Positions 1-11,610 of a DNA stretch of 64,000 nucleotides are shown here, piece by piece; the first letter of the stretch is position 1, and each line of letters starts with the position of its first letter. The notes beneath the pieces were generated by a model that worked only from the letters and a program-made list of their open reading frames with translations, ran no database searches and had not been told where the DNA came from. Source of the stretch: Prochilodus magdalenae (Eukaryota; Chordata; Actinopteri; Characiformes; Prochilodontidae); assembly GCA_024036415.1 (NCBI GenBank), contig JAMWET010006563.1, positions 27,501 to 91,500 on the forward strand. The letters are read 5' to 3'. A program made the position numbers and the translations under genes.

Positions 1-210
1 GCAACAGCACAATACTGCTGTACCGTTGAATTGCCATTTATTATTATATCTACTTGTTATTAAAGTTATGAAAACTTAATACCTAATAATAACTACAATG
101 CTGTTATCATAATGTATTATTGCTTTACTATTATGCAGTAACTATACTGCTATATTATGTTATAATGTTCTTTTGACTAATAGCATTATAATAGTAATAA
201 TAAGACGATA
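1..210. other. AT-rich non-coding sequence
   Basis: The segment is simple AT-rich sequence with no gene or recognised repeat. It may be intron 1 or the 5' flank of kcnh5. Confidence 0.6.
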
Positions 211-284
211 ATAAGATAAGGTAAGATAAGGTAAGATAAGGTAAGATAAGATAAGATAAGATAAGATAAGATAAGATAAGATAA
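211..284. repeat. Pentanucleotide microsatellite (AAGAT/AAGGT)n
   Basis: There are about fifteen tandem 5-mers, AAGGT-type units at the left passing to pure AAGAT at the right. The array abuts the LINE-like 3' end that follows and is probably that element's tail read on the opposite strand. Confidence 0.9.
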
Positions 285-345
285 TCCTTTATTGATCCCA
301 CAGTGGGGTAATTTACAATAAGAGCTGTTTCTTCTGACTAGAAAA
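285..345 (-). mobile_element. 3' end of an L2-like LINE, antisense
   Basis: The plus strand reads TCCTTTATTGATCCCACAG followed by TGGGGTAATTT. Read on the minus strand it is a short 3' UTR ending in GGGATCAATAAAGGAT and then the TTATC repeats, a typical arrangement for 5'-truncated fish LINEs of the L2/Rex kind. No coding part remains. The family is assigned from memory. Confidence 0.5.
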
Positions 346-498
346 CATAGGGAAGCAATTAAGCCGAACATGTGAAATAATAAAAAATGCTGCCACTTCA
401 GCTGTTCGGTTCAGAGGGAAGTTGATAGCTGTTTGATGGAAATGACTGTGGTATTTTTCAGCATTTCCAACACATCACACTGCCATAAATAATGCACA

Positions 499-536
<38 letters not shown>

Positions 537-547
537 TCTCTCTCTAC
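499..547. repeat. (CT)n microsatellite
   Basis: A CT dinucleotide run with a few interruptions. The surrounding 346-870 holds nothing else I recognise. Confidence 0.9.
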
Positions 548-929
548 CAGTCTCTCTCCCCTCTTTATTAAAAAGTGATCTCCAGCTACTGAAGTACTCA
601 GTGATGCAGTGGTACGGTTGGGGGGGCTTTGACTGTATTGCCACAACCTCACTACTGTAGTGCTGTCAGCGCTCAAGCGTGTGGGTTTGCGCTCACTTAG
701 AGCCGCTCACCAGCAGAGGTCACACACGGTTATAGAAACAAAGTGCTATCCTTTTATCATTCTTTTTCATTTTTGCACTCATACAGTACATTTATTTAAT
801 TTCCAGTCAAACTCGCAATTAAGTTCTTCATCCTTAAGTGTTGGGGGCAAAAGAATCTAAAACATTTACCATTAGACATTTAAAGCAAAAATAAATGTAG
901 TACCATAATTTGTTCCATATCAATTGTGT

Positions 930-1760
930 CCTCCAATTGTGTCACAACTTCCAGTCTTTTCTGGAGACTTGCTTTCAGTTTTTTAAAGAGCTTTTTATTT
1001 TTCCATACCTTCTAAGTTGTATTTTCTGCTCCTCAGGATAACTTTCTGCTGGCTAAATTTCTGATGTACATTCATCGTCAAATAGTCAAACTAGTTGCAT
1101 CCAGAAGAAAGTGTCGGAAGGAGGATAAAGGTTACCAGGAACAATAACTGATGATAAATTTAGACTGATTGGGCGATATTTATTGAGCTACATGTAGTAG
1201 CTCACTACAAGTAGTGTCTCTCAGTATGGCGTTGTTAGTGCAACATGACAGATGTCCTGGCGTCTCGTCTTTGCCAATGTTAAAGTGGTGTTAAGTGTAG
1301 TTGGCGTAACGCTCTGCATGCATGTAGTCCTGTGTTGAGCAGCTGTATGCCAGTAGCACTGACACTAATAAGCTGACTCATGGAGGGCATCACTGCTCGC
1401 TGAATGTCCACAGTTTTGGGTTGGGTTGGGATGGGTCAGTCAGGTACAGTAATAAGCTCCATGCTTGCTTGCAGCACATGCACGGACGAGTGTACGACTT
1501 TAATCATTTGCATGTCTCGCGATGTCAAACCTTTTCATTCCTGTCGGTTAATTGCTTCTGGGTGCATCTATTTTTTGTAGTATTGTAGTGTATTAGTGTA
1601 GAGTGGTGTATGTTTTGCTTCAAGTTATCCCAAACCCTTTCAGTGATGCTGAGGTCCCGGCTCCAGGGTGAACAGTCCATTGTTGCGGAAACAGCAGCAG
1701 CAGCATTCTTGACACGATTCTGTGTAAAAACATGCAGCGTAGGTCTACACTATGCTCATT
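930..1760. mobile_element. Decayed DNA transposon split by a Tc1-like insertion
   Basis: The two flanks, 930-1091 and 1571-1760, match consecutive parts of the uninterrupted copy at 15840-16105. Shared landmarks are GACTTGCTTTCAG and the TTTTCTGC block on the left, and TTCAGTGATG, GAGGTC and CAGTCCATTG on the right. The 479 bp between them is a separate Tc1-like copy. No open transposase remains. The type resembles fish Tc1-like non-autonomous elements. Confidence 0.55.
1092..1570 (-). mobile_element. Tc1-like transposon remnant (subfamily 1)
   Basis: The ends form an imperfect inverted repeat: TAGTTGCATCCAGAAG on the left against CTTCTGGGTGCATCTA on the right, each with the TA expected for Tc1/mariner target duplication. 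The inside shares CATGTAGTCCTG and GGAGGGCATCACTGCTCGCT with the copies at 3095 and 20945. The transposase is too decayed to read. Strand is inferred from the 3095 copy. Confidence 0.75.
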
Positions 1761-3094
1761 GTCATCTTCATACTTTTCTGTGTAATGTCTCCACATATTT
1801 AACCACTCTGAATACTGCAGGCATTTACTGGCGGGTGTTTTGAGCTTAAATCAGACCCATGTTGAGTTGGACTGAGCTCTGTTTGTGCTCGAATTTGCTC
1901 CTCTGTCTCTCTGCTGTTTCTGTACATCTCCCATGAGGAGTCCTGGGAACAGGGAACATTGTGGAATGACATTTCCTTCATAGCAGGTGGTCTCTGACCC
2001 GTGGCTCCTGACCCCCTACATTGTCTCTACCTCTCTCACATGGTGAATACATACTGTGCCATGTCATTTGCCCCTGGCTGCTCCCTGTGACATGATGGGA
2101 CACATGGGGGAGGGGAAGTTACAGTTTGTGCCAACACTCTTCTTCTTCTGTCACTGTGATGTTATGGATTCATTTACGAGCTATAGTGTCTTATAGTATG
2201 CTATTAGTGAAGATTGTAGGGTAGAATGTGTTTGTGTTAGACATGGACAGACAGAAGCATAATGGAACAGTTAAACAACTTGCACAATCAGCCAACACAG
2301 TATCTGCCTTCATTTCACCCTGGAGCTTACAAGTAATGAAAGTGTGTAGCCCAAAGCCTATTATCATGCAACCTAAACGTCAAATCATCAAGAACTTTCC
2401 TTTTATCATGTTGAGCTGTTAAGTAACCTCAAATAGATATACTTAGTGGAGTTTTGACATTGTTCTGATGTACTGTAATCTCTAAAGGCTGACAAAAGTA
2501 TGCTACATAGCTAAAAGCACTAGCAGACATGGGCAGATATTTCCTTACACTTAGGAGGGAATTAAAACCAGAAGAAGTTTCTGAGCTGTTTCTGAAGGAG
2601 TCACCTAATGGGCTTCGGGACATAGACGTACATACGTAGATGCAATGTTATTTGTTATTCCCTGAGGCGTTGTGTCTGCACATCTGCTATGTTGATGTTG
2701 GAGCGGTCAAGATCTGCTGTTAACAAATGTTCTCATTCTCACAATGGCATTGGCCATAGTTTCCTGCTCATCCCTCATCCCTCTCAATCTGAACCACATT
2801 TGTTGTGTTATGATCTTCAGAAAAGTATACACATTTCGGTTAATGTAATGTAATGTATGATTCATATGTAATGTAATATAATTTATGATTCATATGGCAC
2901 TATGTTTGTCTGTTCCCAACAAAATGTTAAAAAAGAAACTAGTACAGCCATAAGGAGTGTCAGTATGAATTAATATTCTGATTTGGATCCATCTGATACT
3001 TACAGGCGGCAGATCAAATACAAACCAATCAACTTTTTTATGATCTAGATTAAAATTGTAGAAAATTATTACGTAGTGCAAAGAAGATTTTGAT
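1761..3094. other. Non-coding, nothing recognised
   Basis: No credible gene, RNA or named repeat was seen. Short open frames here lack coding character. Confidence 0.5.
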
Positions 3095-3683
3095 GTCTCA
3101 TAATGAAGTTGTAAAAGTTCCTAATTGAGTCCTGTGATAACCCATCCCATTGAGCTTGAATATTCTCCCCTACAGATTTAGCAGTGGTAGTGGACGTTGA
3201 GTGACACAAGGCCTTCTGGGCGTGTGACATGTGACAACTTCCGTTCTTCTTGGTGCTGACCACGGTGCCTTCACATATGGACTTGTTAGTTGTCTCCGCC
3301 AAGACAAAAGTGGGACCCATCTGTGAAGATGAACCACTGCATTTCTGAGTCACTGCATAACAGCCTGGCATGACACCATTGCTGTCTTTGGCAACATTGA
3401 TGTGGTGTTAAGGGCAGTCGGCGTAGCCTGTGTGCATGTAGTCCTGCGTCATGCAGCCATCTGCCAGTGGTGCTGGCATTAACAGGATGGTTCATGGAGG
3501 GCATCACTGCTCGCTGAATGTCTGCAGTTGTGGCTGTTGGGTAGGTCAGGTACAGCGAAAAGGCCTGTCCCTGCTTTCGTCATGTGCAGCGTGAAACCTA
3601 CCAACTACTCACTAAGTTTCATTCCTGTCGGGTGATTCCTTATGGCTGCAACTGTTTGTGCAACTATTCTTTTGATGATGAGC
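3095..3683 (-). pseudogene. Tc1-like transposase pseudogene (subfamily 1)
   Basis: On the minus strand 3507-3286 reads a transposase centre: RRLPLTPHQCCQRQQWCHAR, followed by WFIFTDGSHFCLGGDN. This corresponds to the Tc1 block (S)DES.F.L before the second half of the DDE catalytic domain; here the usual SDES is TDGS. About 100 bp further, 3170-3095 reads WDGLSQDSIRNFYNFIMR, like the Tc1 C-terminus. The sequence between is deleted, removing the remaining catalytic residues. The right end (GCAACTATTCTTTTGATGATGAG) matches the other copies. The element is dead. Confidence 0.8.
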
Positions 3684-4760
3684 TTACTCTACACATGGAT
3701 GCTGACAAGGTAACTGTAACTTTATCAAACAATTAATTTAGTCTCCATAAAGTTATCCCAACTGGTAGTTCTCCATTGTGACCAGTTTGATGTGGTAGTG
3801 TAAATAAAATATTTGGTGTTCATAGGAATATGTGGGAGTCATTCGAAGATCTGTTTGCTTTATAGTGAAATAAACCGAACAGGAGTCGACCTTCTTCCGT
3901 GACTTGTTTTATTGGTCCTTAAAAAAGCTTTTTAGCAGCTTAAGCTCACTTTCTCAGATGATGTCTTTGGCACTGTGCGCTCCTCAAGACGATCAGTTAA
4001 TCTTTACCTAAAGCAAGGTTTGTGGGATGGATTATAGGCCATTCACAACTTTCAAATTTTCATAGTCCTCTCAGAAAACTGAAATGGTTAAGTACTTGAT
4101 TGGTTTGAAGTGCTGTGTTGTCCTCACCCTAGAGGTTTGAATATTGCATATTTACCTTTGTTCAGTGTGAAGTCCTGCAGTGTACCCCCTGCCCCCTGAT
4201 GTAGGTGTTATTAAAGCTTTGTTTGTGCATCCCCTCATTTAGCCTTTTCCGGGACCAAGCCTCCATTATGTCTTTGTATAGGCCACAGAGGCGTGTATGT
4301 TTTGCTTGCTGTGAGAGAAAAAGGGGTACACAGCTGTAAGGAAACAAAAGTCAACTAGATGAGGCTAGTTCTGTTTTCTTTTTACTTTTACCTTCTCTCT
4401 TAGAGAAGGCTCATTTCAGAGCCCATTTGCTTATGTAAGGAGAGTAATGACTGTAGCTGCTCTTGCAGAGAGAAGCTGGCAGGAAAAACAGGTCGGGTTT
4501 TGACTGATGGGAGACACCAGGGGGTTCTCATTCACCGGAAAAAATGAAATAACCCCCAAGATGGAATAATGAGTACTTTAGGGCTTCAGTTTTTTGATGT
4601 AGGAACAGCTGTCCGACCACGATGTAGAGTTGACAAATCCCAGAGTGCTTTGCAGGTTTGGAAATATATGTGAGAAACTGAGAAATTATTGAATTTGGAA
4701 TTTAGAAACTATTATTTACAAACTCCTGACTGATCTGCTTTCTTTGTGCCTTGCTAAATT
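3684..4760. other. Non-coding, nothing recognised
   Basis: No gene or clear repeat was seen. Confidence 0.5.
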
Positions 4761-4847
4761 TTTCTCTTCTCTTCTCTTCTCTTCTCTTCTCTTCTCTTCT
4801 CTTCTCTTCTCTTCTCTTCTCTTCTCTTCTCTTCTCTTCTCTTCTCT
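4761..4847. repeat. (TTCTC)n pentanucleotide microsatellite
   Basis: About seventeen near-perfect TTCTC units are present. They generate several long but meaningless serine/leucine or glutamate/arginine open frames on both strands. Confidence 0.95.
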
Positions 4848-5984
4848 GTCTCTCTCTTTTTCTGTTGCTCAGTATCTCAGTTGTGTGGGGCTTATGCAAT
4901 GGAAGGCACTGCAGTTTAGCATGGCTGCCCCTGGCCATCCTCAGCATGCTCTTTTGTAAGCCTTGTCACTGCGAACAGCACACAGGCAAACGGCAAGAGA
5001 GAGATTGGAAGGATGGATGAAAGGAGACAGATAGATACACAGAGACTTATAAAGGGCAGAAAATACAGGGGGAAGATAAAAGAGGAAAAACAAAAGAAGC
5101 TATAAGTGAGTGTGAGAATAAGCTGCACGTTTAGAAAAGCTATGCTGTAAAGGAGAAAATATAGAAGTCAGAGTCAGACTAAATAAAGCAAATCCATCAG
5201 GAACAGTGAAAGAGTCATCGAGTTATCCAGACAAATTACTGATTAAGCAAAAAGATATGCCAGCTGCTGAAGAGCAAGACATAAACCGTATGAAAAAAGA
5301 CAACGGCAAACGAAGGCAAAGAGTGAGCCAGGGGGGCGGAAATCTATAACAAGAAGCTGTCGTCTGCTGTTACTCCCTGCTTGTGGAGAGTTCTGTTTCT
5401 GGACCTCAGCTTCAGGTTTTTTACAGAAGCCAGTGTACAGGTAGGAAACCTTCTGGATCTCCTATACAACTCTTAAAGGTATCTTCAGATACCTAAAATT
5501 CATTTTCCCCTTGATTTTATGAAATGAAAGTATTTCCTATGACGCAGAAAACACATCGTAAGAAATACCTAGGACTAAATGCATGGGAAATATGCCGGCT
5601 TACATGAATGCAGACGATGACTGCCCCTAATACCACGTCAACATCGCCAAAAACTGCAGTGGTGAAGCGTCGGTCTGTTATGATCTCACCAAGATTATTA
5701 CATAGCACCAAGATGAACAGTTAGCTATCACACGTCACATGTCCACAAGGCCTGATGCCACTCCACCTCTACCCCTACCGCAAAATCTGCAGGAATTATA
5801 AGATGCATGGGCTGGAGTATCCTGGCACACCATTAGGAACCTCTACAACTCTAAATGTCTAAATCTGAATAAATGGGTGAGGCCAATCATTCTCTGAGTA
5901 GAGAGTTTTTGAGCCATTTTGTGCCATTTGCGATTTTCACACAGAGGATTTTATATTCGGGATTTAACCCATCCCTGAAGTGAA
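4848..5984. other. Non-coding, nothing recognised
   Basis: The region is mildly purine-rich with no gene or clear repeat. Confidence 0.5.
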
Positions 5985-6200
5985 ACACTCACATACACTA
6001 GTGAACACACATACTAGGGGGCAGTGACCACACTTGTCCGGAGCGGTGGGCAGCCCTATCTACGGCAGCCAGGGAGCAGTTGGGGGTTAGGTGCTTTGCT
6101 CTAAGGGCACCTCAGTCATTACTGTGAGTTCAGGGAATTAAACTGGCAACCCTCTGGTCACAAGGCTGGTTCCCTAACCTCCAGCCCACGGCTGCCCAAT
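5985..6200 (-). mobile_element. tRNA-derived SINE, antisense
   Basis: On the minus strand, from about 6200 downward, the sequence begins GGGCAGCCGTGGGCTGGAGG and continues TTAGGGAACC, resembling a tRNA A box. A GCCAGTTTAATTCCC block about 40 nt on resembles a degenerate B box (GGTTCRANTCC). The body contains AGGGGGCAGTGA and CCGGAGCGGTGGGCAGCCCT on the plus strand. I recall this repeat as common in otophysan fishes. Confidence 0.65.
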
Positions 6201-6282
6201 GGTGATGTCCGGCATGTTGCATTAGCGAACACAGAGCCCGACAGGATACTGTGAGACTCTACATTTGTATGTGTGGCTCAAA

Positions 6283-6402
6283 AAATATTGCCCATATCAG
6301 TTTAAATCTATCATCATTTATTGTTCCTGGTAACCTTTATCTTCCTTCCCAGTAGCATTGCAATCACTTCCTTCTGGGTGCAGCTATTCTTTGGTGATGA
6401 GT
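6283..6402. mobile_element. Solo end of Tc1-like subfamily 1
   Basis: This is the right terminal part of the subfamily: GGTAACCTTTATCTTCCTTC, then CTTCTGGGTGCAGCTATTCT. It is the reverse complement of about 1094-1165. No internal sequence remains. Confidence 0.7.
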
Positions 6403-7657
6403 GTATATTTTATCCAAATGTTTTTATTTGGTGTATTGGTGTGTACGTATGCACATGTGTTTGTGTATTTGCCTATATATATATATATTATTGCTACATT
6501 ACTTTTTCTCTCCTCCCTCCCCTCCATAGGCCAGATTCTCTCTCTGTATAGCGTTTTGTAGTATATACTTCTTGATACCTTGCTACCACATGTAGATAAA
6601 GTGAATAAAAACTATTGATTAAAAAAAAACCTAGCTGTGGTTCTTGTGATGTCACAGCCACACATATGTCTGCTCATTTAACTCTTTCAAATGTAATCAC
6701 TCATTCATGTTGAAGTGATGAGGAGTGTTGTTACTGCGGACAGTCTAAAGCAGAGTTATTTCAGTGGTATATGTGGGGTGAATTATTAAATGTTCTTCTC
6801 CTGGCTGCTAAGTAGCAAAAATCAATCATTGCCGCTATCCAAAATATCAGAGAGTGGCTTAAGGTTGTCACCACCTCTTGAGGATTTCAGTCCAAACGTA
6901 GCACTGTGTCCTGTACATTTCAGCCAAGCCTAGTCTTCGTGGAAAGCACAAAGCAGGGCAGCCAATCAAAGCAGAGATAATTTACTTGTATCAGTCTTAA
7001 GGGCACTTCCAGTGGATAAGAAAAGATTGGAGAGATTGTGGCGCATAAAACCTTAGAAACAATACAAGTGGACCTTTTTACCATCACCCACCTCACCCAC
7101 CCTACTCATACCATCTAAACACCAATTATCTGTATCAGTAAGAAAACAAAGCATAGCAACACATATCAATAAAGCAAACAACCCCCCCAAAAATGCAGTG
7201 TTTTCTATAATTAAAGGTTAATTATGTTTAATGTGGTCTGATTTTTCCCTCTGTTCCCCGGAAGACATGCATTCCCACTGGGAATAAGAAAGCTGTACTC
7301 TGGCTGGTTTGAGTCTGCTTTTTAAGAGAACCCGCCATGTGTTATGTAATCACTAAATCACATGAGAAGTGTTAGTTCACATCTCATCTGCTGTTGTTTT
7401 GTAAACCTAATGTGTAGTATGACTGTTGGATGAACTGTGCTGAAAGAATGTGAATTTATAAGATTAAACTACAAATTGGCTTTTTTACGGTGTTTCTCTT
7501 TGATGTATATAATGCAAGCATGAAAGGAAGGACATTATTTATTTTTTAATTGATAATTGAATTAAGAATTTTTAGAACAAGATGTAACTTCTTTTCACAG
7601 AATGCCACTTTTTAAACTATGTAATATTTTAGTTACATTGATGGAATATACATTGAA
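6403..7657. other. Non-coding, AT-rich
   Basis: Contains a short TA run near 6474-6490. Nothing else was recognised. Confidence 0.5.
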
Positions 7658-8117
7658 CAGCCATAACAGTAAAACCACATCCTTGTATATATACTCACTG
7701 TCCATTTTATCAGCTCCTACTACAATTACAATTAAGTTCTACAATTACACACAGTAGTCCATTTGATTCTCTATATTCTTTGTTAGCCCCCGTCACCTTT
7801 TTTTTAATGGTCAGGACCCCCACAGGACTTAGAGAGCAGGTATTCTGTGTGTGGTGGCCCATTCTTAACAATGCAGTGACACTGACGTAGTGGTGATGTG
7901 TTAATGTGTGTTGTGTTGCTGGAGTGTTTAAACACTGTGTCCACTCACTGTCCACTCTAATAGGCACTCTTACCTTGCTGATCCATCTTGTAGATGTCAA
8001 GTCAGAGATAATAACTCATCTGCTGCTGCAGAGTTTGTGTTGGTCATTCTCTAGTCCTTCATCAGTGGTCACAAGACACTGTCCACAGGACGCTGTTGGC
8101 TACAAAGTTTTGGTATA
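7658..8117. mobile_element. Dispersed fish repeat with CAGCCATAAC terminus
   Basis: The element starts CAGCCATAACAGTAAAACCAC and contains GCAGTGACACTGACGTAGTGG, then CCACTCACTGTCCACTC and TCATCAGTGGTCACA. I remember this as a high-copy non-autonomous, partly palindromic DNA element of otophysan fishes. The right end is not well defined in this copy. Confidence 0.6.
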
Positions 8118-8169
8118 CCAGACTGTTTTCAGCAATAACTTATGATGGTTACAAAACATCTCTACATGG

Positions 8170-9240
8170 CTTTAGAAAGAAAGAAACACTGTGCTGCCAT
8201 TTGATTTATTGATGAATGACATTGTCAACCACAGTCTTCTTTTGGGATATTTACAAATGACTTGCTTTTACAATGATGCAATACAATACCTCAAAATAGC
8301 ACAAAATGACCTCTCAGACAGAAAACAGGAAGATATTTAGTTTCTGTAACTAAAGGAGTTCCACAAGGCTCAATCCTGGGTCCAGATGTATTTAATAAAT
8401 GTATCAATGATATTGCCACCTGCACCTAAAACTGCAAAGGCACTTGTTTGCAGATGGTACCCTTTTATACTGTTCAGCTGAATCTGCTCATATAGCAATA
8501 AAAAAAAACTCTGGTCCATTTAAAACTTTATAGATCGCTGTGTACGAGCAGTAACTAGCTTTAAATGGCAAAACAAAATTAAGTTTATCATCTTCAAACA
8601 ATGATTATAAACTGTGAATATTACTATTCTGACAGGACCCAGCGTTAAGTGAGTCACAGAGCATGAGCGCATTTGGTTGGATGATGAACTCATTTTTAAA
8701 GGTACTATTAATAAGCTAGGCAGAGGCTTGGATTCCTTTATCAACATAAAACGTGTCTGCCTATGTATGCCAGAAAAAGAGTCACAGAGGCAACTTAACT
8801 ATGAGTACTAGCATGGGCGTGGTAGTGGGGGGAAAAGTGGACCTGACTACCCAGGGCCCGAGTAGGGAGAGGGGCCCATTTTTTTTGCTCACGTTCCTCG
8901 TGTACTGGCATGGATAGGGGCCCACTGACATTGAGAGTATACAGGGCCCAGAATTTGCTGCTACGCCCCTGAGTATCAGACTACAGTAACATAGTTTATA
9001 GACGTGTGTCTGCCAGTACCCTCAAACCGTTAGACTCAGTCTATCACCCCGCTTTGAGATTCATTACTGGTGACGTTTACAACAATCACCCCTGCAGACT
9101 ATGTGAAAAAGGCTGGTCCTCATCAGCAACACAACGGGAAACACACTGGCTTATTTTTATTTGTACTTCAGTCTCTGGCCATATATCAGCATATATCTAT
9201 ACATGATGATCTCCATAAATTACAGCGATTATCAGTTATT
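8170..9240 (+). pseudogene. Decayed LINE reverse-transcriptase ORF
   Basis: Fragments of a non-LTR retrotransposon ORF2 are readable on the plus strand. The palm motif VTKGVPQGSILGPDVFNK lies at about 8348-8400 and is followed by INDIATC. The downstream position of the FADDT catalytic motif is recognisable only as an out-of-frame, stop-bearing relic. A thumb/C-terminal segment at about 9000-9210 reads LDSVYHPALRFITGD, then RLCEKGW and THWLIFI. Several stops, frameshifts and a 160-bp insertion (8812-8971) make it non-functional. It belongs to the L2/Jockey-like group by these motifs. Confidence 0.8.
8812..8971. mobile_element. hAT-like MITE inserted in the LINE
   Basis: The ends are CATGGGCGTGGTAG and, inverted, CAGGGGCGTAGCAG. 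The flanks AGTACTAG (8804-8811) and AGTATCAG (8972-8979) match at six of eight bases, as for an aged 8-bp target duplication typical of hAT elements. It is too short to code for a transposase. Confidence 0.65.
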
Positions 9241-9385
9241 TTATATATGTATATATAGGAGTATATATATATACTCCTCACTTCTTATGTAAATCTTAAT
9301 TACTCTTAAGTTACTCTTAAGTAGTTTTGTCCTGTTTAAAAATGTTTGTGCTTGCCTGGTGAAGTGAAATGTAAATGCATCCTAT

Positions 9386-9645
9386 ACAGAGAACAAATTT
9401 CTTTACACTTAAATGGACTATTACTGATCTTTGGTGAATTTAGCAAATTCAGCATATTACAATGGATTTAATCCTGTGCCCATGTTACAGTACACTTCAT
9501 ATTTTATGCATGATTTCTATTTTGTATTACAATTTACCTAAGTTTCAATACATAAGTATGCTTTAAAGTCAATTAAAGTTAACATTTTAAAATAGTTTGA
9601 ATGGGGCGCTTAAACTTTTGCATCTGGCTGTATTTGTGCTATGTA
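9386..9645 (-). mobile_element. MITE family C, antisense copy
   Basis: On the minus strand the element begins near CATAGCACAAATACAGCCAG, then TGCAAAAGTTTAAGC. The inner edge carries ATACAGAGAACAAAT. Related ends occur at 11545, 20710 and 23860. It is non-coding, probably Tc1-related. Confidence 0.5.
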
Positions 9646-11540
9646 GAACTCCTTATGCTAAAGGCATTGGTTTGGGATTTCTTTATGAATGCATTCCCAC
9701 ATTTATGAGGCCTGTTAAAGTGATGGTTACCATAACTAAAGTGCATACAGCTAATTCATCAACCATCTGTGCTACTGTCTGCTAGAAGTCTTAAAGAAGA
9801 AGATTGGCACTGGCTATTTCCTAATGCACATGTTTACAGAGCTCACTTCCTGCCGGAGCAATAAAATCAAATGCTGACATACAGAAAGTGCCATTGTAAA
9901 AACTGGAGATGGAAAGTGAGAGAAATGAGGAATGCACATGTTTGGTAGGTGAGAGGAGATTTTATTTCTTCACCCAGCTTGATCACGGCAGCTCACGGGT
10001 GTGAAGTCTTTATTAGTATGAGTAAATATAACTATGGCTCCTACAATTGTCTTGTTGTCATTCTTGATGAGAAGCACACTTGCTCAAGTACCAGTTTACT
10101 TTTTCCTTCCTTATCAGTATGGGTAATTGAATGGGCCAGGAGAATTCCCAGTGGTCAGATCATTTTGGACTGATTACTGTGGACTAACTGTGTAAACCCA
10201 CAAATACAAACACCTGGAAACTCACACACATTATAATTGCCAGTTGTCCATATTTGTAATAATTCTGAGAGGTTAAAGAGGTGCATCCCCTGTTTCCCAG
10301 TTCTAATAATAGTAGGCAGAGAGTAGCCAGTTTGTAAATGGTGCTGTTTGATTAAAACAGTGATTAAAATTTTATGAAACTGGTCAAAGTTTTTAACTCA
10401 TCAATATTCATGTATTAATGTCTAGTGCTGCTCTTGCAGAGCCTGATCTTCTAGTGATGTCTAGCAACAACGTTTTGGTGCTGGATTGTGGTAAAATGTT
10501 GCCCCTCCAAACCCCTTCCAAGTCCTGTACGCCTTCAGAAAAAAGAAATCAGACTCTTACTGGTACTTCTGGACCTCTGGTGACTGGGATGGTGCCATCA
10601 AGGCTACTTCTGGTTATAGAAAATAATTGTACCTTATCTCTTTACAATTCTGTATATTTTTAGTTGCATTTTGCATTCGGGATATTGGAAGGTTTATTGC
10701 AGTGTACAGACTCTGTACAGTGTAAACTCTATGTCCCCTGCCATTTTCTGTATTTACATGCACAGATTGCATGCTGGGAAGTTCACTTCTCACCCCATTG
10801 CTTACAGTTACAGCAGACAATGTGCCAGTCAAATAAAATTGGAGGAGAAAACTGTACTGCTATTTTGAGAGAAAGAGAACCTATAGATACATTATCACAA
10901 AGCTGATTATTTCAAATGTGTAATAACATTGGACTTTTCTTCAAAGTTTTTTCTTCTTACATTCGTTCAGAATGTATTCACAGAATGAAGTCACAGAACA
11001 CATTGTTGGTGCTCGTTTGTGCTCTTGAGTGTGTGTGGTCTCTGTTCTTATCTAAGAACAAATCTCACTAGTGAACATTACAATATTTGTGAAAACAGTA
11101 GAAGCGGGTTTAAGGAGATTGCTTCATTAGAACGGTTCCTGATGAAGCCCTTTGTACCTATATGACAAGGTACTGGTTTAGTATTAACTTAGACATGTGG
11201 CAATATTGCTGAACTTTACCTGAAGTTCAAATAATTAAAGTAACTGAAATCTTAGCAAACGTGATATATGTTTTACAGCAATGCTAACTACCTTAATCAT
11301 GTCAGAAACAGTTTTCCAGGAAGGGTCATCTCTTCCTAAAAAAAGACAAAAAGGCAGTTGAGGTGAATGAATGCTAGGTAGTTTAGTTAGCTAATTTTAG
11401 GCAACACTGGCTACATAGACTCACTGATAAATATTTTTGATAAACACTTTTCCTCCTGTGAGCAGAATGCTTTCACTGTAAAGGCCCTGATAAACACTGG
11501 AAAGCATTTGTGCTGAACCAATGCTTTTAGCATAAGAATT
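9646..11540. other. Non-coding, nothing recognised
   Basis: Open frames near 9950 and 10420 lack coding character or family resemblance. No clear repeat was seen. Confidence 0.5.
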
Positions 11541-11610
11541 TCTACATAGCACAAATACAGCCATGTGCAAAAGTCTGAGTGAAAAAATGTAAAAATAAAT
11601 AATATCACTG
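11541..11610 (+). mobile_element. MITE family C end
   Basis: Reads CTACATAGCACAAATACAGC and then CATGTGCAAAAGTCTGAG, nearly the reverse complement of 9609-9648. Only the terminal part is recognisable. Confidence 0.45.

Noticed and set aside
4702..5020. Overlapping serine/leucine-rich and lysine/arginine/glutamate-rich open frames
   Set aside because: They are translations of the (TTCTC)n microsatellite.
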